Assembly (NCBI RefSeq): GCF_009765975.1
Contig: NZ_LMUJ01000042.1
Location: 90,268 to 154,267, forward strand
Length of the DNA: 64,000 bases
From: Acidisphaera sp. S103
GTDB taxonomy: Bacteria > Pseudomonadota > Alphaproteobacteria > Acetobacterales > Acetobacteraceae
Direction of reading: 5' to 3'
The notes under the pieces are model-generated. The model had not been told where the DNA came from and ran no database searches. It saw only the letters and a program-made list of their open reading frames with translations. Positions 29,732 through 38,841 of the stretch are shown here, piece by piece. The position numbers were made by a program, and so were the translations under genes. How positions within the stretch are numbered: position 1 is the stretch's first letter; the number at the start of each line of letters is the position of its first letter.

Positions 29732-30157
29732 ATGCGGCGCGTGGTGCTGGACAGTTCGGTCGTCATCTCCGCGTTTCGCAGCCGGCAAGGCGCATCACAC
29801 AGGCTGCTTGGCCTTGTCTCCGATCGGCGGTTGGTGCCGCTCGCCGCGCCGGCACTCTTTCTGGAGTATGAGGCGGTGCTGAAACGCCCGGAGCAGCGCC
29901 AGATATCAGGCCTCACGCTCGCCCAGATCGATACCGCCCTCTCGGCTCTGGCGGACGTGATCGAGCCGGTGGACGTACATTTCGCGTGGCGGCCGCAACT
30001 CTCGGATTCCGACGATGAAATGGTTCTGGACGCGGCGATCAACGGGCGGGCCGAGGCGCTCGTTACCCACAATATCGCGGATTTCGTTCGACCCGCGCGC
30101 CGGTTTGGCTTGACTGTGTTACCGCCGGGCGAATTGTTGAGAAGGATTCGACAATGA
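29732..30157 (+). CDS. PIN-domain toxin, putative ribonuclease
   Basis: PIN-domain protein of about 141 residues, of the family annotated as the toxin component of type II toxin-antitoxin systems. Acidic metal-binding positions are visible: RVVLDSSVVIS, FLEYEAVL, DSDDEMVLDAA and VTHNIADF. The ATG at the start of MRRVVLDSS is preferred because it matches the family start; an ATG six codons upstream lies inside the palindrome. Its stop overlaps the next gene as ATGA. Likely an RNA endonuclease neutralised by that partner. Confidence 0.85.
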   Translation: MRRVVLDSSVVISAFRSRQGASHRLLGLVSDRRLVPLAAPALFLEYEAVLKRPEQRQISGLTLAQIDTALSALADVIEPVDVHFAWRPQLSDSDDEMVLDAAINGRAEALVTHNIADFVRPARRFGLTVLPPGELLRRIRQ

Positions 30158-30411
30158 GTAAAGGAACTTACCCGCTCAAGCTGCCCGCCTCCATAAAGGC
30201 GGCGGCGGCGCGATTGGCGAAAGAAGACGGTGTGTCGCTGAACCAGTGGATCGCATCCGCGGTGGCCCAAAAGGTTGGGGCCGTGGAGACCGCCGGTGCA
30301 TTCTTCAAGAAACGCGCCAGGGACACACACGCGGAGGATTTGCGTGCCATCCTCGCCTTAGTGCCTGACCGGGCACCCGACCCAGGCGATGAGTTGCCGG
30401 CAGAGCCATGA
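30154..30411 (+). CDS. Ribbon-helix-helix antitoxin (HicB/Arc-like)
   Basis: Small protein of 85 residues. The N-terminal part, YPLKLPASIKAAAARLAKEDG followed by VSLNQWIASAVAQKVG, is a typical ribbon-helix-helix DNA-binding fold. The C-terminal tail (about 50-85) is charged and Pro-rich, suited to wrap the PIN toxin. The ATG overlaps the toxin stop as ATGA, so toxin comes first and both are co-translated. Probably represses the operon through the palindrome upstream. Confidence 0.8.
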   Translation: MSKGTYPLKLPASIKAAAARLAKEDGVSLNQWIASAVAQKVGAVETAGAFFKKRARDTHAEDLRAILALVPDRAPDPGDELPAEP

Positions 30412-30573
30412 TGCCCCAGGACCTGCCGAACAGTCCGGGTGGGCGGGGGGCCTGGGGTGGATCCACGGCAACAGGACGCCTTCGCCGCTTGACTAACCCA
30501 ACCCGCCAGGGTTTGTGTGCCGCCCCTGACAGCGCCGCCGCTTAACCGGCCGATTTCCGCGGGATACCAACGC

Positions 30574-32370
30574 ATGCACGCCTATCGTACCCACACTTGT
30601 GGCGCCCTGCGCGCCGCCGACGCCACCAAGGACGCCCGCCTCTCGGGTTGGGTGCATGCCAAGCGCGACCACGGCGGCCTGCTGTTCATCGACCTGCGCG
30701 ACCATTACGGCCTGACCCAGTGCGTGTTCGCCGCCGGGTCCCCCGCCTTCGCCGCCGCCGACGCCATCCGCCCCGAAAGCGTCATCACCGTCACCGGCCA
30801 CGTCGTCATGCGCGAAGCCGGCACCGTCAACCCCCGACTGCCCACCGGCGAGGTCGAACTCCGCGTCGCCGAACTGACCGTCCAGTCCGCCGCCGAAGTC
30901 CTGCCCATGCAGGTCGCCGGCGAGGAGAAATTCCCCGAGGACATCCGCCTCAAATACCGCTTCATCGACCTGCGCCGCGAGAAGCTGCACAAGAACATGA
31001 TGCTCCGGTCCCAGGTCATCACCTCGGTCCGCCGCCGCATGATCGAGCAGGGCTTCCTCGAATACCAGACGCCGATCCTGACCGCGTCCTCCCCGGAAGG
31101 CGCCCGCGACTTCCTGGTGCCGTCGCGCATCCACGCCGGCAAATTCTACGCCCTGCCCCAGGCGCCGCAGCAGTTCAAGCAGCTTCTGATGGTCGCCGGC
31201 TTCGACCGCTACTTCCAGATCGCCCCCTGCTTTCGCGACGAGGCCTCTCGCGCCGACCGCTCCCCCGGTGAATTCTACCAGCTCGATTTTGAGATGAGCT
31301 ACGTCACGCAAGAGGATGTTTTTAATACAATTGAGCCCGTCATCGCCGGCGTGTTCGAGGAATTCGCCGACGGCCGCAGCGTCACCAAGCCACCGTTCCA
31401 GCGCATTCCCTACGACCAGGCGATGCTGGAATTCGGCTCCGACAAGCCCGACCTGCGCAACCCGATCCGCATCGCCGACGTCACCGAACACTATGCCGGG
31501 TCCGGCTTCGGCCTGTTCGCCCGCATCGCCGCGTCCGGCGGCATCGTCAGAGCCATCCCCGCCCCCGGCGCCGGCGCCAACCCGCGCAGCTTCTTCGACA
31601 AACTGAACGACTGGGCCAAGGCCGAGGGCCAGGGCGGCCTCGGCTACATCACCTATGACGCGGAAGGCCCGAAAGGCCCGATTGCCCGCAACCTGGAACC
31701 CGCCCGCGCCGAGGCGATCCGAACCGCCTGTGGCCTGAACCCCGGCGACGCGGTCTTCTTCGTCGGCGGCAAGCAGGATGTCGCGCAAAAATTCGCCGGC
31801 ACCGTCCGCACCCGCCTGTGCGACGAACTCGGCCTGCTGGAAAAGGGCGCCTTCAAGTTCTGCTGGGTCACCGACTTTCCGATGTTCGAGCTGAATGAGG
31901 AAACCGGCCTGGTCGATTTCAGCCACAACCCGTTCAGCATGCCGCAGGGCGAACTGGAAGCGCTGAACACCAAGGACCCGCTGACCATCAAGGCCTACCA
32001 GTACGACATCGTCTGCAACGGCATCGAGCTGTCCTCCGGCGCCATCCGGAACCACCGCCCCGACATCATGATCCGGGCGTTCGAGATCGCCGGCTACACC
32101 GCGGCCGATGTGGAAGCCCGCTTCGGCGGCATGCTCAACGCCTTCCGCTACGGCGCGCCGCCGCACGGCGGGTCGGCCCCCGGCATCGACCGCATGGTCA
32201 TGCTGCTGGCCGACGAACCCAACATCCGCGAGGTCATCCTGTTCCCGCTGAACCAGCAGGGCGAGGACCTGATGATGGGCGCCCCCGCCGAGGTCCCATC
32301 CGCGCGCCTGAAGGAACTGTCGCTGAAGATCGACATCCCGCCGGCGCGGCCAAAAGTCACAGGTAGCTGA
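30574..32370 (+). CDS. aspS: Aspartyl-tRNA synthetase
   Basis: Class II aminoacyl-tRNA synthetase of 598 residues, the normal length for bacterial AspRS. N-terminal OB-fold anticodon-binding domain ([28 protein letters not shown]), then the catalytic core with motif 2 ([21 protein letters not shown]), the bacterial GAD insertion domain, FSHNPFSMP and motif 3 ([12 protein letters not shown]). The ATG is chosen because the codons before it have no family match. The 162-base gap before it shows no further gene. Confidence 0.98.
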   Translation: MHAYRTHTCGALRAADATKDARLSGWVHAKRDHGGLLFIDLRDHYGLTQCVFAAGSPAFAAADAIRPESVITVTGHVVMREAGTVNPRLPTGEVELRVAELTVQSAAEVLPMQVAGEEKFPEDIRLKYRFIDLRREKLHKNMMLRSQVITSVRRRMIEQGFLEYQTPILTASSPEGARDFLVPSRIHAGKFYALPQAPQQFKQLLMVAGFDRYFQIAPCFRDEASRADRSPGEFYQLDFEMSYVTQEDVFNTIEPVIAGVFEEFADGRSVTKPPFQRIPYDQAMLEFGSDKPDLRNPIRIADVTEHYAGSGFGLFARIAASGGIVRAIPAPGAGANPRSFFDKLNDWAKAEGQGGLGYITYDAEGPKGPIARNLEPARAEAIRTACGLNPGDAVFFVGGKQDVAQKFAGTVRTRLCDELGLLEKGAFKFCWVTDFPMFELNEETGLVDFSHNPFSMPQGELEALNTKDPLTIKAYQYDIVCNGIELSSGAIRNHRPDIMIRAFEIAGYTAADVEARFGGMLNAFRYGAPPHGGSAPGIDRMVMLLADEPNIREVILFPLNQQGEDLMMGAPAEVPSARLKELSLKIDIPPARPKVTGS

Positions 32371-32456
32371 GCCCGCCGCCGACCGGTGGCGCGATACCCC
32401 GAGGTATGTCTATCCTCACGCGCCCGTTCGCGGCCCAATTTCCAACGGAGTCATTC

Positions 32457-33281
32457 ATGCGCCTTCCCGCCGTCCTTGGCGCACTGCTTCTCGCCACCGC
32501 GATCACGGTCCACCCCGCCGCCGCGGCGAACGCCCCGGTGCCCGCGATCGCGTCCAACGAGGACGGGATGCTGGCACACAAGGCGCTTTACACGCTGACG
32601 CTCGACAGCGCGAAAAGCAACGACGTGATCGGCGCCACCGGCACCATGGGCTACGAGGTCACCGACGCCTGCGATGGCTGGGCGGTGCGCCAGCGCCTGA
32701 ACATGACCATCACCAATGCCGACGGACAGCAAATCCAAATGGCCTCGGATTACGCCACCTGGGAGTCGAAGGACGGCCTGAAGTTCCGCTATCACATGCG
32801 CCAGACCACCGACACGGCCGTCACCAGCCAGACCGACGGTGAAGCCACCTTGCAGAAAGTCGGCGGCCCCGGGGAAGCGCGCTATACCGCCCCCCACGAC
32901 AGCGTCAGCAAGCTGCCGGCCGGCACGGTGTTCCCGATGGCGCACACCGCCGCGATCATCGCCGCCGCGCGCGACAAGCAGCATTTCCTCAGCCTGCCGC
33001 TGTTCGACGGCACGGACGAGAACGGTGTGGAGGACAGCTTCATCGTCCTGCTGGACTGGAAAGCGCCGATGCAGACCCAGTGGCCGGTGCTGTCGGTGCT
33101 GCCCAGCACCCGGATCCACATCTCGTTCTTCGACCATGCGCCCAGCGGCCTTACGCCGACCTATGAGGCCATCATGCGCTACTGGGAAAATGGCGTCGCC
33201 GACGACATGAAGATGAACTTCGGCGATTTCACGATGAACGCGAAAATGAAGGATTTCAAGCCGCAACCGCACCGCTGTTAG
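32457..33281 (+). CDS. eipB: EipB-like periplasmic cell envelope integrity protein (DUF1849)
   Basis: Exported protein of 274 residues with a Sec signal peptide (AVLGALLLATAITVHPAAA) and the DUF1849/EipB beta-spiral fold: YTLTLD opening strand, GWAVRQRL, then LLDWKAPM and the C-terminal FTMNAKMKDF. The two cysteines that form the conserved disulfide of EipB are present, one in DACDGW (C72) and one as the last residue (C274). GGAG lies six bases before the ATG. EipB supports outer-membrane integrity in Brucella. It follows aspS on the same strand at 86 bases. Confidence 0.88.
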   Translation: MRLPAVLGALLLATAITVHPAAAANAPVPAIASNEDGMLAHKALYTLTLDSAKSNDVIGATGTMGYEVTDACDGWAVRQRLNMTITNADGQQIQMASDYATWESKDGLKFRYHMRQTTDTAVTSQTDGEATLQKVGGPGEARYTAPHDSVSKLPAGTVFPMAHTAAIIAAARDKQHFLSLPLFDGTDENGVEDSFIVLLDWKAPMQTQWPVLSVLPSTRIHISFFDHAPSGLTPTYEAIMRYWENGVADDMKMNFGDFTMNAKMKDFKPQPHRC

Positions 33282-33327
33282 CCACCCGGCCAGGCTCGGG
33301 TCTCGTCACCAACGCCCGGGACAGTGC

Positions 33328-34410
33328 CTATGGTGGGGCCAGTTGGCCGGTGTGCCTCTCCAGCATGTCCCAGCCGTCATCCCCTATCCTCTTCCGCCAG
33401 GCCGTGTAGTAGCCGGATTTGCGGAGTTCGGATCGGAAGCCCTGGGTGTCCACGGCGTTGAACTTCATGCCCGCGGATTCCAGGTCCTGGTGTATCTTGC
33501 CGTTCGCGTCCGCCATGTCCTGGCGTTGATGCAGACCGCTCTCATTCATAGCCGCGGCGACGATGTCCTGTAACTTCGCCGGCAACTTTGCCCAGGATTT
33601 CCCGCTGACACATATCCATTCGCCGTCCCAGACATGGTTGGTCAGCGAGCAGACGGACTGCACCCTGAACAGACCGTCGGCATCGATCAGCGGCAGAATG
33701 CTCTCCTGCCCGTCGATCGCATTGGCCCGCAGGGCGGGCTCCAGCGCGCTGATCGGCATCGTCACCGGCAGTGCCTTCAGCGCCTGGAACAAGGTGATGT
33801 AATCGGGCTCCGGCGGCGTGCGCAACCGCAGGCCGGCCATGTCCGCGGGCGACTGAATGACCTTGCCGCTGGTGGTGACCTGGTGAAACCCAAAGTCCCA
33901 GCAACGCTCCATCGCCACCAGACCCAGCAACTCCTTCATCTGCGCCCGAATGTAGCCCCCGATGTCGCCGTCGAGCACGGGCCACAGTTGATCCGGACCG
34001 GTAAAGGCGAAACCCACCATCGGCAGGGCGGCAATCGGCAGGTCCTTCGTCAACACCTGGCCGGTCAGCGGCACCGCGTCGATCGTTCCGGAACGAACCT
34101 GCGCCAGCAAACCCAGCGGGCCGCCCAATTCGCTGTTGGGATGGATCTCGACCGTCATCTGCCCGTCGGAGCGACTCGCGATCGTGTCCGCGGCCTCCAC
34201 CAGCCGCAGATGCGTCGGGAAATCCACCGGTGCATTATGCCCGATCCGCCATTTCACCCCCGCCGCTCGGGCCATCCGCGGCAGGAACGGGGCGGCAAGC
34301 CCGGCCGCCGCCAGCACCGCCCGCCGCGGCATCCTTTTGGCGGCCAAGTTCGGGACCGAAAGACGAGGTGACCGGGTGGCCGATCGGCCGGGTCCTTTGA
34401 CGGCGTGCAT
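33328..34410 (-). CDS. TRAP transporter substrate-binding protein (DctP family)
   Basis: Periplasmic DctP-type binding protein of about 360 residues. The signal sequence follows two arginines (PRRAVLAAAGLAAPFLPRMARA), so Tat export is possible. The domain shows typical DctP features: NSELGGPLGLLAQVRSGTIDAV, LRLRTPPEPDY and NHVWDGEWICVS. The ATG has GGGA upstream, but alternatives exist 10 codons earlier and 26 codons later. No DctQ or DctM membrane subunit is adjacent, so it is an orphan that must share transport subunits or act as a sensor. Confidence 0.85.
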   Translation of the reverse strand: MHAVKGPGRSATRSPRLSVPNLAAKRMPRRAVLAAAGLAAPFLPRMARAAGVKWRIGHNAPVDFPTHLRLVEAADTIASRSDGQMTVEIHPNSELGGPLGLLAQVRSGTIDAVPLTGQVLTKDLPIAALPMVGFAFTGPDQLWPVLDGDIGGYIRAQMKELLGLVAMERCWDFGFHQVTTSGKVIQSPADMAGLRLRTPPEPDYITLFQALKALPVTMPISALEPALRANAIDGQESILPLIDADGLFRVQSVCSLTNHVWDGEWICVSGKSWAKLPAKLQDIVAAAMNESGLHQRQDMADANGKIHQDLESAGMKFNAVDTQGFRSELRKSGYYTAWRKRIGDDGWDMLERHTGQLAPP

Positions 34411-34489
34411 GGTGTTCGTCCCTTTTGGATCGGGCGACATTTCCCATACATTCCCCCCAGAAATCCATCCCCCGATCGCAATGGAGACG

Positions 34490-34799
34490 TCAGCGCCGCG
34501 CCGGCGGCTGCTGCTCGTCCTTCCATTGATGCGCGGTCTCGGTGGCGTGCCGGTCCGAGGCCGGAGTTCCGGTCCGAGGCCGGAGTTCCGGTCGGACGCT
34601 CGTCTATCGACCGTTCATGCGACGGCCGATCCGGCCGTCCGACACCGGTGATTCCGGAGTTGGCCGGCGGATCGCTGGCCGGGAAGCTGTCTTCCACGGT
34701 CTTGTCGTGTTTCCCGTTGCCTGGCTGTCCCGTCTGCTTCAGGCTCATCCGTTTCGCGCCCATCCGATTCGCGCCCATCCGATTCGCGATTGTCGGCAT
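34490..34799 (-). pseudogene. Small DSFPASDPP-type protein, frame broken by a 19-bp duplication
   Basis: Small acidic protein of the alphaproteobacterial type with the motif VEDSFPASDPPANSGITG. AAAGGA lies before the ATG, and the N-terminus has three near-copies of a five-residue MGANR unit. In the sequence as given, two copies of a 19-bp unit shift the frame; reading then runs on to 34254, into the TRAP gene start. Removing one copy gives a 96-residue protein with a soluble, charged C-terminus (DRHATETAHQWKDEQQPP) and a stop at 34490. I take the restored form as ancestral. The function of this family is unknown. Confidence 0.55.
34551..34588. repeat. Perfect 19-bp tandem duplication inside a small gene
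   Basis: Two perfect adjacent copies of CGGTCCGAGGCCGGAGTTC, followed by the first five bases of a third. The unit is not a multiple of three, so it shifts the frame of the small DSFPASDPP protein. A gain or loss by slippage would switch the C-terminus. Confidence 0.95.
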
Positions 34800-34902
34800 G
34801 GCGGTTCCTTTCGTCCGGCGTGAATGCCGGTCCTGACTGGAACGCCCCGGATGTCCCCCGGTTTATCTTCCCGCATTTGCCGCCTCATGCGACAGTGCCG
34901 CC

Positions 34903-35625
34903 ATGCTCACACCCGTCCGCCTAGGCATGCTGACCCCATCGTCCAACACCACGCTGGAACCGGTCACCGCCGCGATGCTGGCCGGCCTGCCCTCGGTCTC
35001 GGTGCATTTCGCCCGCTTCCGGGTGACCGAGATCGCCCTGACCGCCGACGCCCTCGCCCAGTTCGACGACCGCCCGATCCTGGCGGCGGCGGAGCTTCTG
35101 GCGCACGCCAAGGTCGATGTCATCGCGTGGAACGGCACGTCGTCCGGCTGGCTGGGTTTCGACGCCGACCAGCGCCTGTGCGAGCGGATTCAGGCCGCGA
35201 CCGGGATCCGGACCAGCACGTCGATGCTGGCGCTGAACGAGATCCTGGCCACCACCGGCGTGAAACGGTTCGGGCTGGTGACCCCGTATATCGATGCCGT
35301 GCAGCAGCGGATCGTCGCCAATTACGCCGGACTGGGGATCGCCTGCGACGCGGAACGGCATCTCCGCATCCAGGACAATTTCGCCTTCTCCGAAGTTTCC
35401 GCCGACACCCTGACCGGCCTGATCCGCGCCGTGGCGGCGGAGAAACCGGACGCGATCGGCATCATCTGCACAAACCTGCGCGCCGCCCCGCTGGTGGCAG
35501 CACTGGAGGCGGAACTTGGGCTCCCGATCTACGACACCATCGCCACGGTGGTCTGGAAAAGCCTGAGGCTGGCAGGGATCGACCCGGCATTGGTAACCGG
35601 ATGGGGCCGGGTGTTCGGCGTATGA
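34903..35625 (+). CDS. Asp/Glu racemase superfamily protein (maleate isomerase/AMDase-like)
   Basis: Protein of 240 residues from the Asp/Glu racemase superfamily, in the branch with maleate cis-trans isomerase and arylmalonate decarboxylase. The opening RLGMLTPSSNTTLEPVT is typical. The second catalytic cysteine is visible in GIICTNLRA. The first cysteine position reads WNGTSSGW, so a single-cysteine mechanism like that of arylmalonate decarboxylases is possible. The ATG has no ribosome site within 12 bases and may be leaderless. No pathway partner is adjacent. Confidence 0.8.
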   Translation: MLTPVRLGMLTPSSNTTLEPVTAAMLAGLPSVSVHFARFRVTEIALTADALAQFDDRPILAAAELLAHAKVDVIAWNGTSSGWLGFDADQRLCERIQAATGIRTSTSMLALNEILATTGVKRFGLVTPYIDAVQQRIVANYAGLGIACDAERHLRIQDNFAFSEVSADTLTGLIRAVAAEKPDAIGIICTNLRAAPLVAALEAELGLPIYDTIATVVWKSLRLAGIDPALVTGWGRVFGV

Positions 35626-35697
35626 CCCGCGTGTTGCCGGCATAGGCCAGCGCTTCGAATCATCGACCCCAATCTTGGCAAGGTCGGATAAAAAGGG

Positions 35698-35782
35698 TGG
35701 TGCGGGCGGTCGGAATCGAACCGACACTCCTTGCGGAACCGGATTTTGAGTCCGGCGCGTCTACCAGTTCCACCACGCCCGC
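35698..35782 (-). tRNA. tRNA-Leu (anticodon CAA)
   Basis: An 85-base tRNA with an acceptor stem GCGGGCG/CGCCCGC, discriminator A and encoded CCA. D-arm GGTAGACGC, anticodon stem CCGGA with loop CTCAAAA (anticodon CAA, reading UUG), a class II variable arm, and the T-arm GGTTCGATTCC are all visible. The long variable arm fits leucine. Confidence 0.97.
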
Positions 35783-36034
35783 ATCTCGCCGCAGATGCCC
35801 TCGACTCGCGCTTTGCAGATACGCGACCCGCCTCGATCCAGCGGCTTCTCAGCTACTCCACTAACCCTCTAAATCCAAACACCTTTTACCGTCTCCGCGA
35901 TAAACCGCGGCATGGCAGACAAAGCACTTTTCGTGTCGACCGCATCTACCGTTCCGCCGCTCTCGCGTCCGGCCCCATAATACAGCATCGCGGCGGCACG
36001 ACAACGCGCTGTTTCGTAGTTCCTCACACCCGGG
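35783..36034. other. Intergenic region between tRNA-Leu and sthA
   Basis: About 250 bases between the tRNA 5' end and the transhydrogenase stop. It would hold the tRNA promoter on the minus strand. I see no convincing coding frame, repeat or attachment site. Confidence 0.5.
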
Positions 36035-37426
36035 CTACACGACGCCCATGCGGTTCCAGGCGTCCAGCGCGGCGATTTTGTAGGCTTCCGCCAAAGTCGG
36101 ATAGTTGAAGGTATTCTCGATGAAATAATCCAGCGTGCCATGCAGGTTCAGCACGGCCTGACCGATATGCACCAGTTCGGTGGCCCCCTCGCCGACGATG
36201 TGGACACCCAGCAGGCGGCGGGTCTTCAGGGAGAAGATCATTTTCATCATGCCGTTGTTCAGGCCCATGATGTGGCCGCGCGACGTCTCCCGGAACCGGG
36301 CAATGCCGCATTCATAGGGAATGCCGCGGCGGCGGACTTCTTCCTCGCTCATGCCGACGGTGGATATTTCCGGTACCGAGTAGATGCCGTAGGGGAAGTA
36401 ATCCGGTGCGGGCGGCATCGCGATGTTGAAAGCATGGCATGCGGCGATACGCCCCTGCTCCATCGACGTGGACGCCAGGCTGGGGAAGCCGATGGCATCG
36501 CCGGCCGAGTAGATGTGCGGCACTTCGGTCTGAAATGTGACGGGATCGACTTTTAGCCGGCCGCGGTCGTCAGGCACCAGGCCACAGGACGGAAGATTCA
36601 GGCTGTCGGTCGCACCGACCCGCCCGGCCGCATACAACAGCATCTCCGACCGGATACGCCGGCCGTTTTCCAGGATGGTGACCGGCCAGTCATTCTCGAT
36701 CTCGATATGGGAGACCTTGGCGCCGAAGCGGATCGCCATGCCGCGATCCCGGAGCTGATGGGTGAAATCCTCGATCAACTCATGGTCGATGAAATCGAGA
36801 AGACTTGCACGTGATTCGACCAGCGCGACGCTCACGTCGAGCGCGCTGAAAATTGTCGCGTATTCGACGCCGATCACACCGCCGCCAACGACGGTCAAAC
36901 TGCGTGGCAGGCGAGGAACCTCGACGATTTCATCGCTGTCGAGAATATTGATCCCGTTGAATGGCACGTCGGCCGGACGATAGGGCCGCGTGCCCACGGC
37001 AATCATGATCTTGTCGCCGGCGACAACCCGGACATCGCCATCGTTCAAAGTGACTTCAACCGCGTGGGGGTCGAGGAAGCGGCCCGTGCCAATAATGGTC
37101 TGGACTTTGTTGCGGGCGAACTGATGCTCCAGCACATCGACCTCATGATCCAAGGTCATGTGAAGCCGCATCATCAGGTCTTTGGCCTGGATGTCTTTCT
37201 TGACGCGGTAGGCGCTGCCGTAAAACCCGCGTTCGCGCCAGCCCGTCAGATTCAAGACGGTTTCACGCAGCGTTTTGGACGGGATGGTGCCGGTATGGAC
37301 CGACACACCACCCACCCTGCGGCCCTTTTCCACCACAAGGACAGTATGGCCCAGCTTCGCGGCCTGAATCGCGGCACGGCGCCCGGCGGGGCCACTGCCG
37401 ATGACGATAAAATCGTATCGTGTCAT
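36035..37426 (-). CDS. sthA: Si-specific NAD(P)+ transhydrogenase (soluble)
   Basis: Flavoprotein disulfide-reductase fold of 463 residues that lacks the redox cysteine pair. FAD-binding GSGPAGRRAA at the N-terminus; GGVSVHTGTIPSKTLRE replaces the CxxxxC active site of lipoamide dehydrogenases, as in SthA. NAD(P)-binding VVGGGVIGVEYA, then FAD motif IYSAGDAIGFP. The dimerisation domain ends the chain. It balances NADH and NADPH pools in the cytoplasm. The ATG of MTRYDF is preferred; five codons upstream are also open. Confidence 0.93.
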   Translation of the reverse strand: MTRYDFIVIGSGPAGRRAAIQAAKLGHTVLVVEKGRRVGGVSVHTGTIPSKTLRETVLNLTGWRERGFYGSAYRVKKDIQAKDLMMRLHMTLDHEVDVLEHQFARNKVQTIIGTGRFLDPHAVEVTLNDGDVRVVAGDKIMIAVGTRPYRPADVPFNGINILDSDEIVEVPRLPRSLTVVGGGVIGVEYATIFSALDVSVALVESRASLLDFIDHELIEDFTHQLRDRGMAIRFGAKVSHIEIENDWPVTILENGRRIRSEMLLYAAGRVGATDSLNLPSCGLVPDDRGRLKVDPVTFQTEVPHIYSAGDAIGFPSLASTSMEQGRIAACHAFNIAMPPAPDYFPYGIYSVPEISTVGMSEEEVRRRGIPYECGIARFRETSRGHIMGLNNGMMKMIFSLKTRRLLGVHIVGEGATELVHIGQAVLNLHGTLDYFIENTFNYPTLAEAYKIAALDAWNRMGVV

Positions 37427-37570
37427 TACCGAGTGTGCCACCCGTCTGTTGGCAATAGACTACTCTGTTTTCGCGCCGGTGGGGAGGGGCAAATCGCCCG
37501 GATTGACGGCGGCCCGGGCAAGGGTCAGCATTTCGGCAAGGCTGATCAACGGGGAAAGGGAGGACGTGCC

Positions 37571-38827
37571 ATGCCGCTGCCAGCGGATCAGGATGTCAGC
37601 ACGCCGAAATATCTGCGGGACAAATACGCGATCGTCGGCGTTGGCGAGACGACATATACACGCGGGTCGGACAAGACGACGCGCGCACTGGGGACATGGG
37701 CGCTGCGCAATGCGGCAGCGGACGCCGGAATCAAGACCTCCGACATCGATGGCATGCTGTCGTATTCGAACAATGACAGCACCTCCGCCACCTTCATGGC
37801 CGGCGACATCGGGACCCGGTTGAATTTCTACATGGATTGCGTCGGTGGCGGATCGTCGACCGAGGCCCTGATCGGTATCGCGATCGGTGTCATGGAGGCC
37901 GGGCTATGCAACTGCGTGGCGCTGTTCCGAGCGATGAACGGCTTCTCGCAGGTCCGTATCGGGGGAACCGGCGCACGTTCGGCAACGCCGGTCGGCGGCG
38001 ACATGCTGCACAGTCGCGCCTATGGCTGGCAGAGCGCGGGGCAGATGTTCAGCCCGACGTTCATGCGGCACATGTACGAATACGGCACCAAGCCGGAACA
38101 AGTCGCCATGGTGAAGGTCGTGCATTCGGAACACGCCTCCAACAATCCCAAGGCGTATTACAAAAAGCGATACACGGTGGATGACGTGCTCGGCAGCCGG
38201 ATCATTTGCAAGCCGCTGCACCTGCTGGACTGCTGCGTCGAGACCGACAATGCCACCGCGATCATCATCACGCGGGCGGATCGCGCACGCGACATGCGGC
38301 ACACGCCGGCGCTGATCCGCGGCATTGCCGGCCGGTGCAGCAAGCCGCGCATGGACATGCATTACCAGGCCGGACCGATCGCGCGCGTCGGCGGATATTT
38401 CGCCAAGGACATCCTGTGGCCCAATGCCGGGGTCGGTCCCGAGGATATCGACGCCACCGGGGCTTACGACGCGTTCACCTTCACCTCGATGCTGCAACTG
38501 GAGGATTACGGGTTCTGCAAGAAGGGCGAAGGCGGCGACTACGTGTCCTCGGGGATCACGCGGTTGGGCGGGCGGCGGCCGAACAACACCTCCGGCGGTC
38601 ATCTGTGCGAGGGCTATACCCACGGCATGAACATGGTGATCGAGAATGTCCGCCAGCTTCGGCACGACATCGACGATTCCTGCCCGATGGGCCCGGACGG
38701 CAAGCGGCAGCACACATACGATTACCGCGAAGGCGGCTGCCGCCAGGTCAAGGATATCGAAGTGACGGCCAATCTTGGGTGGGCCAACCCGATGACGGGT
38801 TCCGCCATGGTCATGCGGCGCGGCTGA
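37571..38827 (+). CDS. Thiolase-like acetyl-CoA acetyltransferase family protein
   Basis: Thiolase-superfamily protein of 418 residues, in the SCP-x/lipid-transfer branch that pairs with DUF35 proteins. Features: KYAIVGVGETTYTRG opening strand, DGMLSYSN, the NFYMDCVGGGSSTEA region at the thiolase nucleophile position (a cysteine two residues earlier than classical), and NTSGGHLCEGYTHGMN with a histidine and cysteine in the C-terminal core. GGAGG lies nine bases before the ATG. The next gene is a DUF35 OB-fold protein 14 bases downstream, which matches bacterial pairs involved in acyl-CoA or steroid side-chain cleavage. Confidence 0.87.
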   Translation: MPLPADQDVSTPKYLRDKYAIVGVGETTYTRGSDKTTRALGTWALRNAAADAGIKTSDIDGMLSYSNNDSTSATFMAGDIGTRLNFYMDCVGGGSSTEALIGIAIGVMEAGLCNCVALFRAMNGFSQVRIGGTGARSATPVGGDMLHSRAYGWQSAGQMFSPTFMRHMYEYGTKPEQVAMVKVVHSEHASNNPKAYYKKRYTVDDVLGSRIICKPLHLLDCCVETDNATAIIITRADRARDMRHTPALIRGIAGRCSKPRMDMHYQAGPIARVGGYFAKDILWPNAGVGPEDIDATGAYDAFTFTSMLQLEDYGFCKKGEGGDYVSSGITRLGGRRPNNTSGGHLCEGYTHGMNMVIENVRQLRHDIDDSCPMGPDGKRQHTYDYREGGCRQVKDIEVTANLGWANPMTGSAMVMRRG

Positions 38828-38841
38828 AAGGAGAAACGCTT

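Noticed and set aside
30493-32166. Long open frame of about 550 codons on the minus strand, antisense to aspS
   Set aside because: aspS is complete and unmistakable; the antisense reading is low in complexity (Gly/Ala/Asp/Val) and has no family features.
35698-36034. tRNA-Leu as an integration site for a mobile element
   Set aside because: I see no integrase, no repeat of the tRNA 3' end and no phage genes in the flanks.
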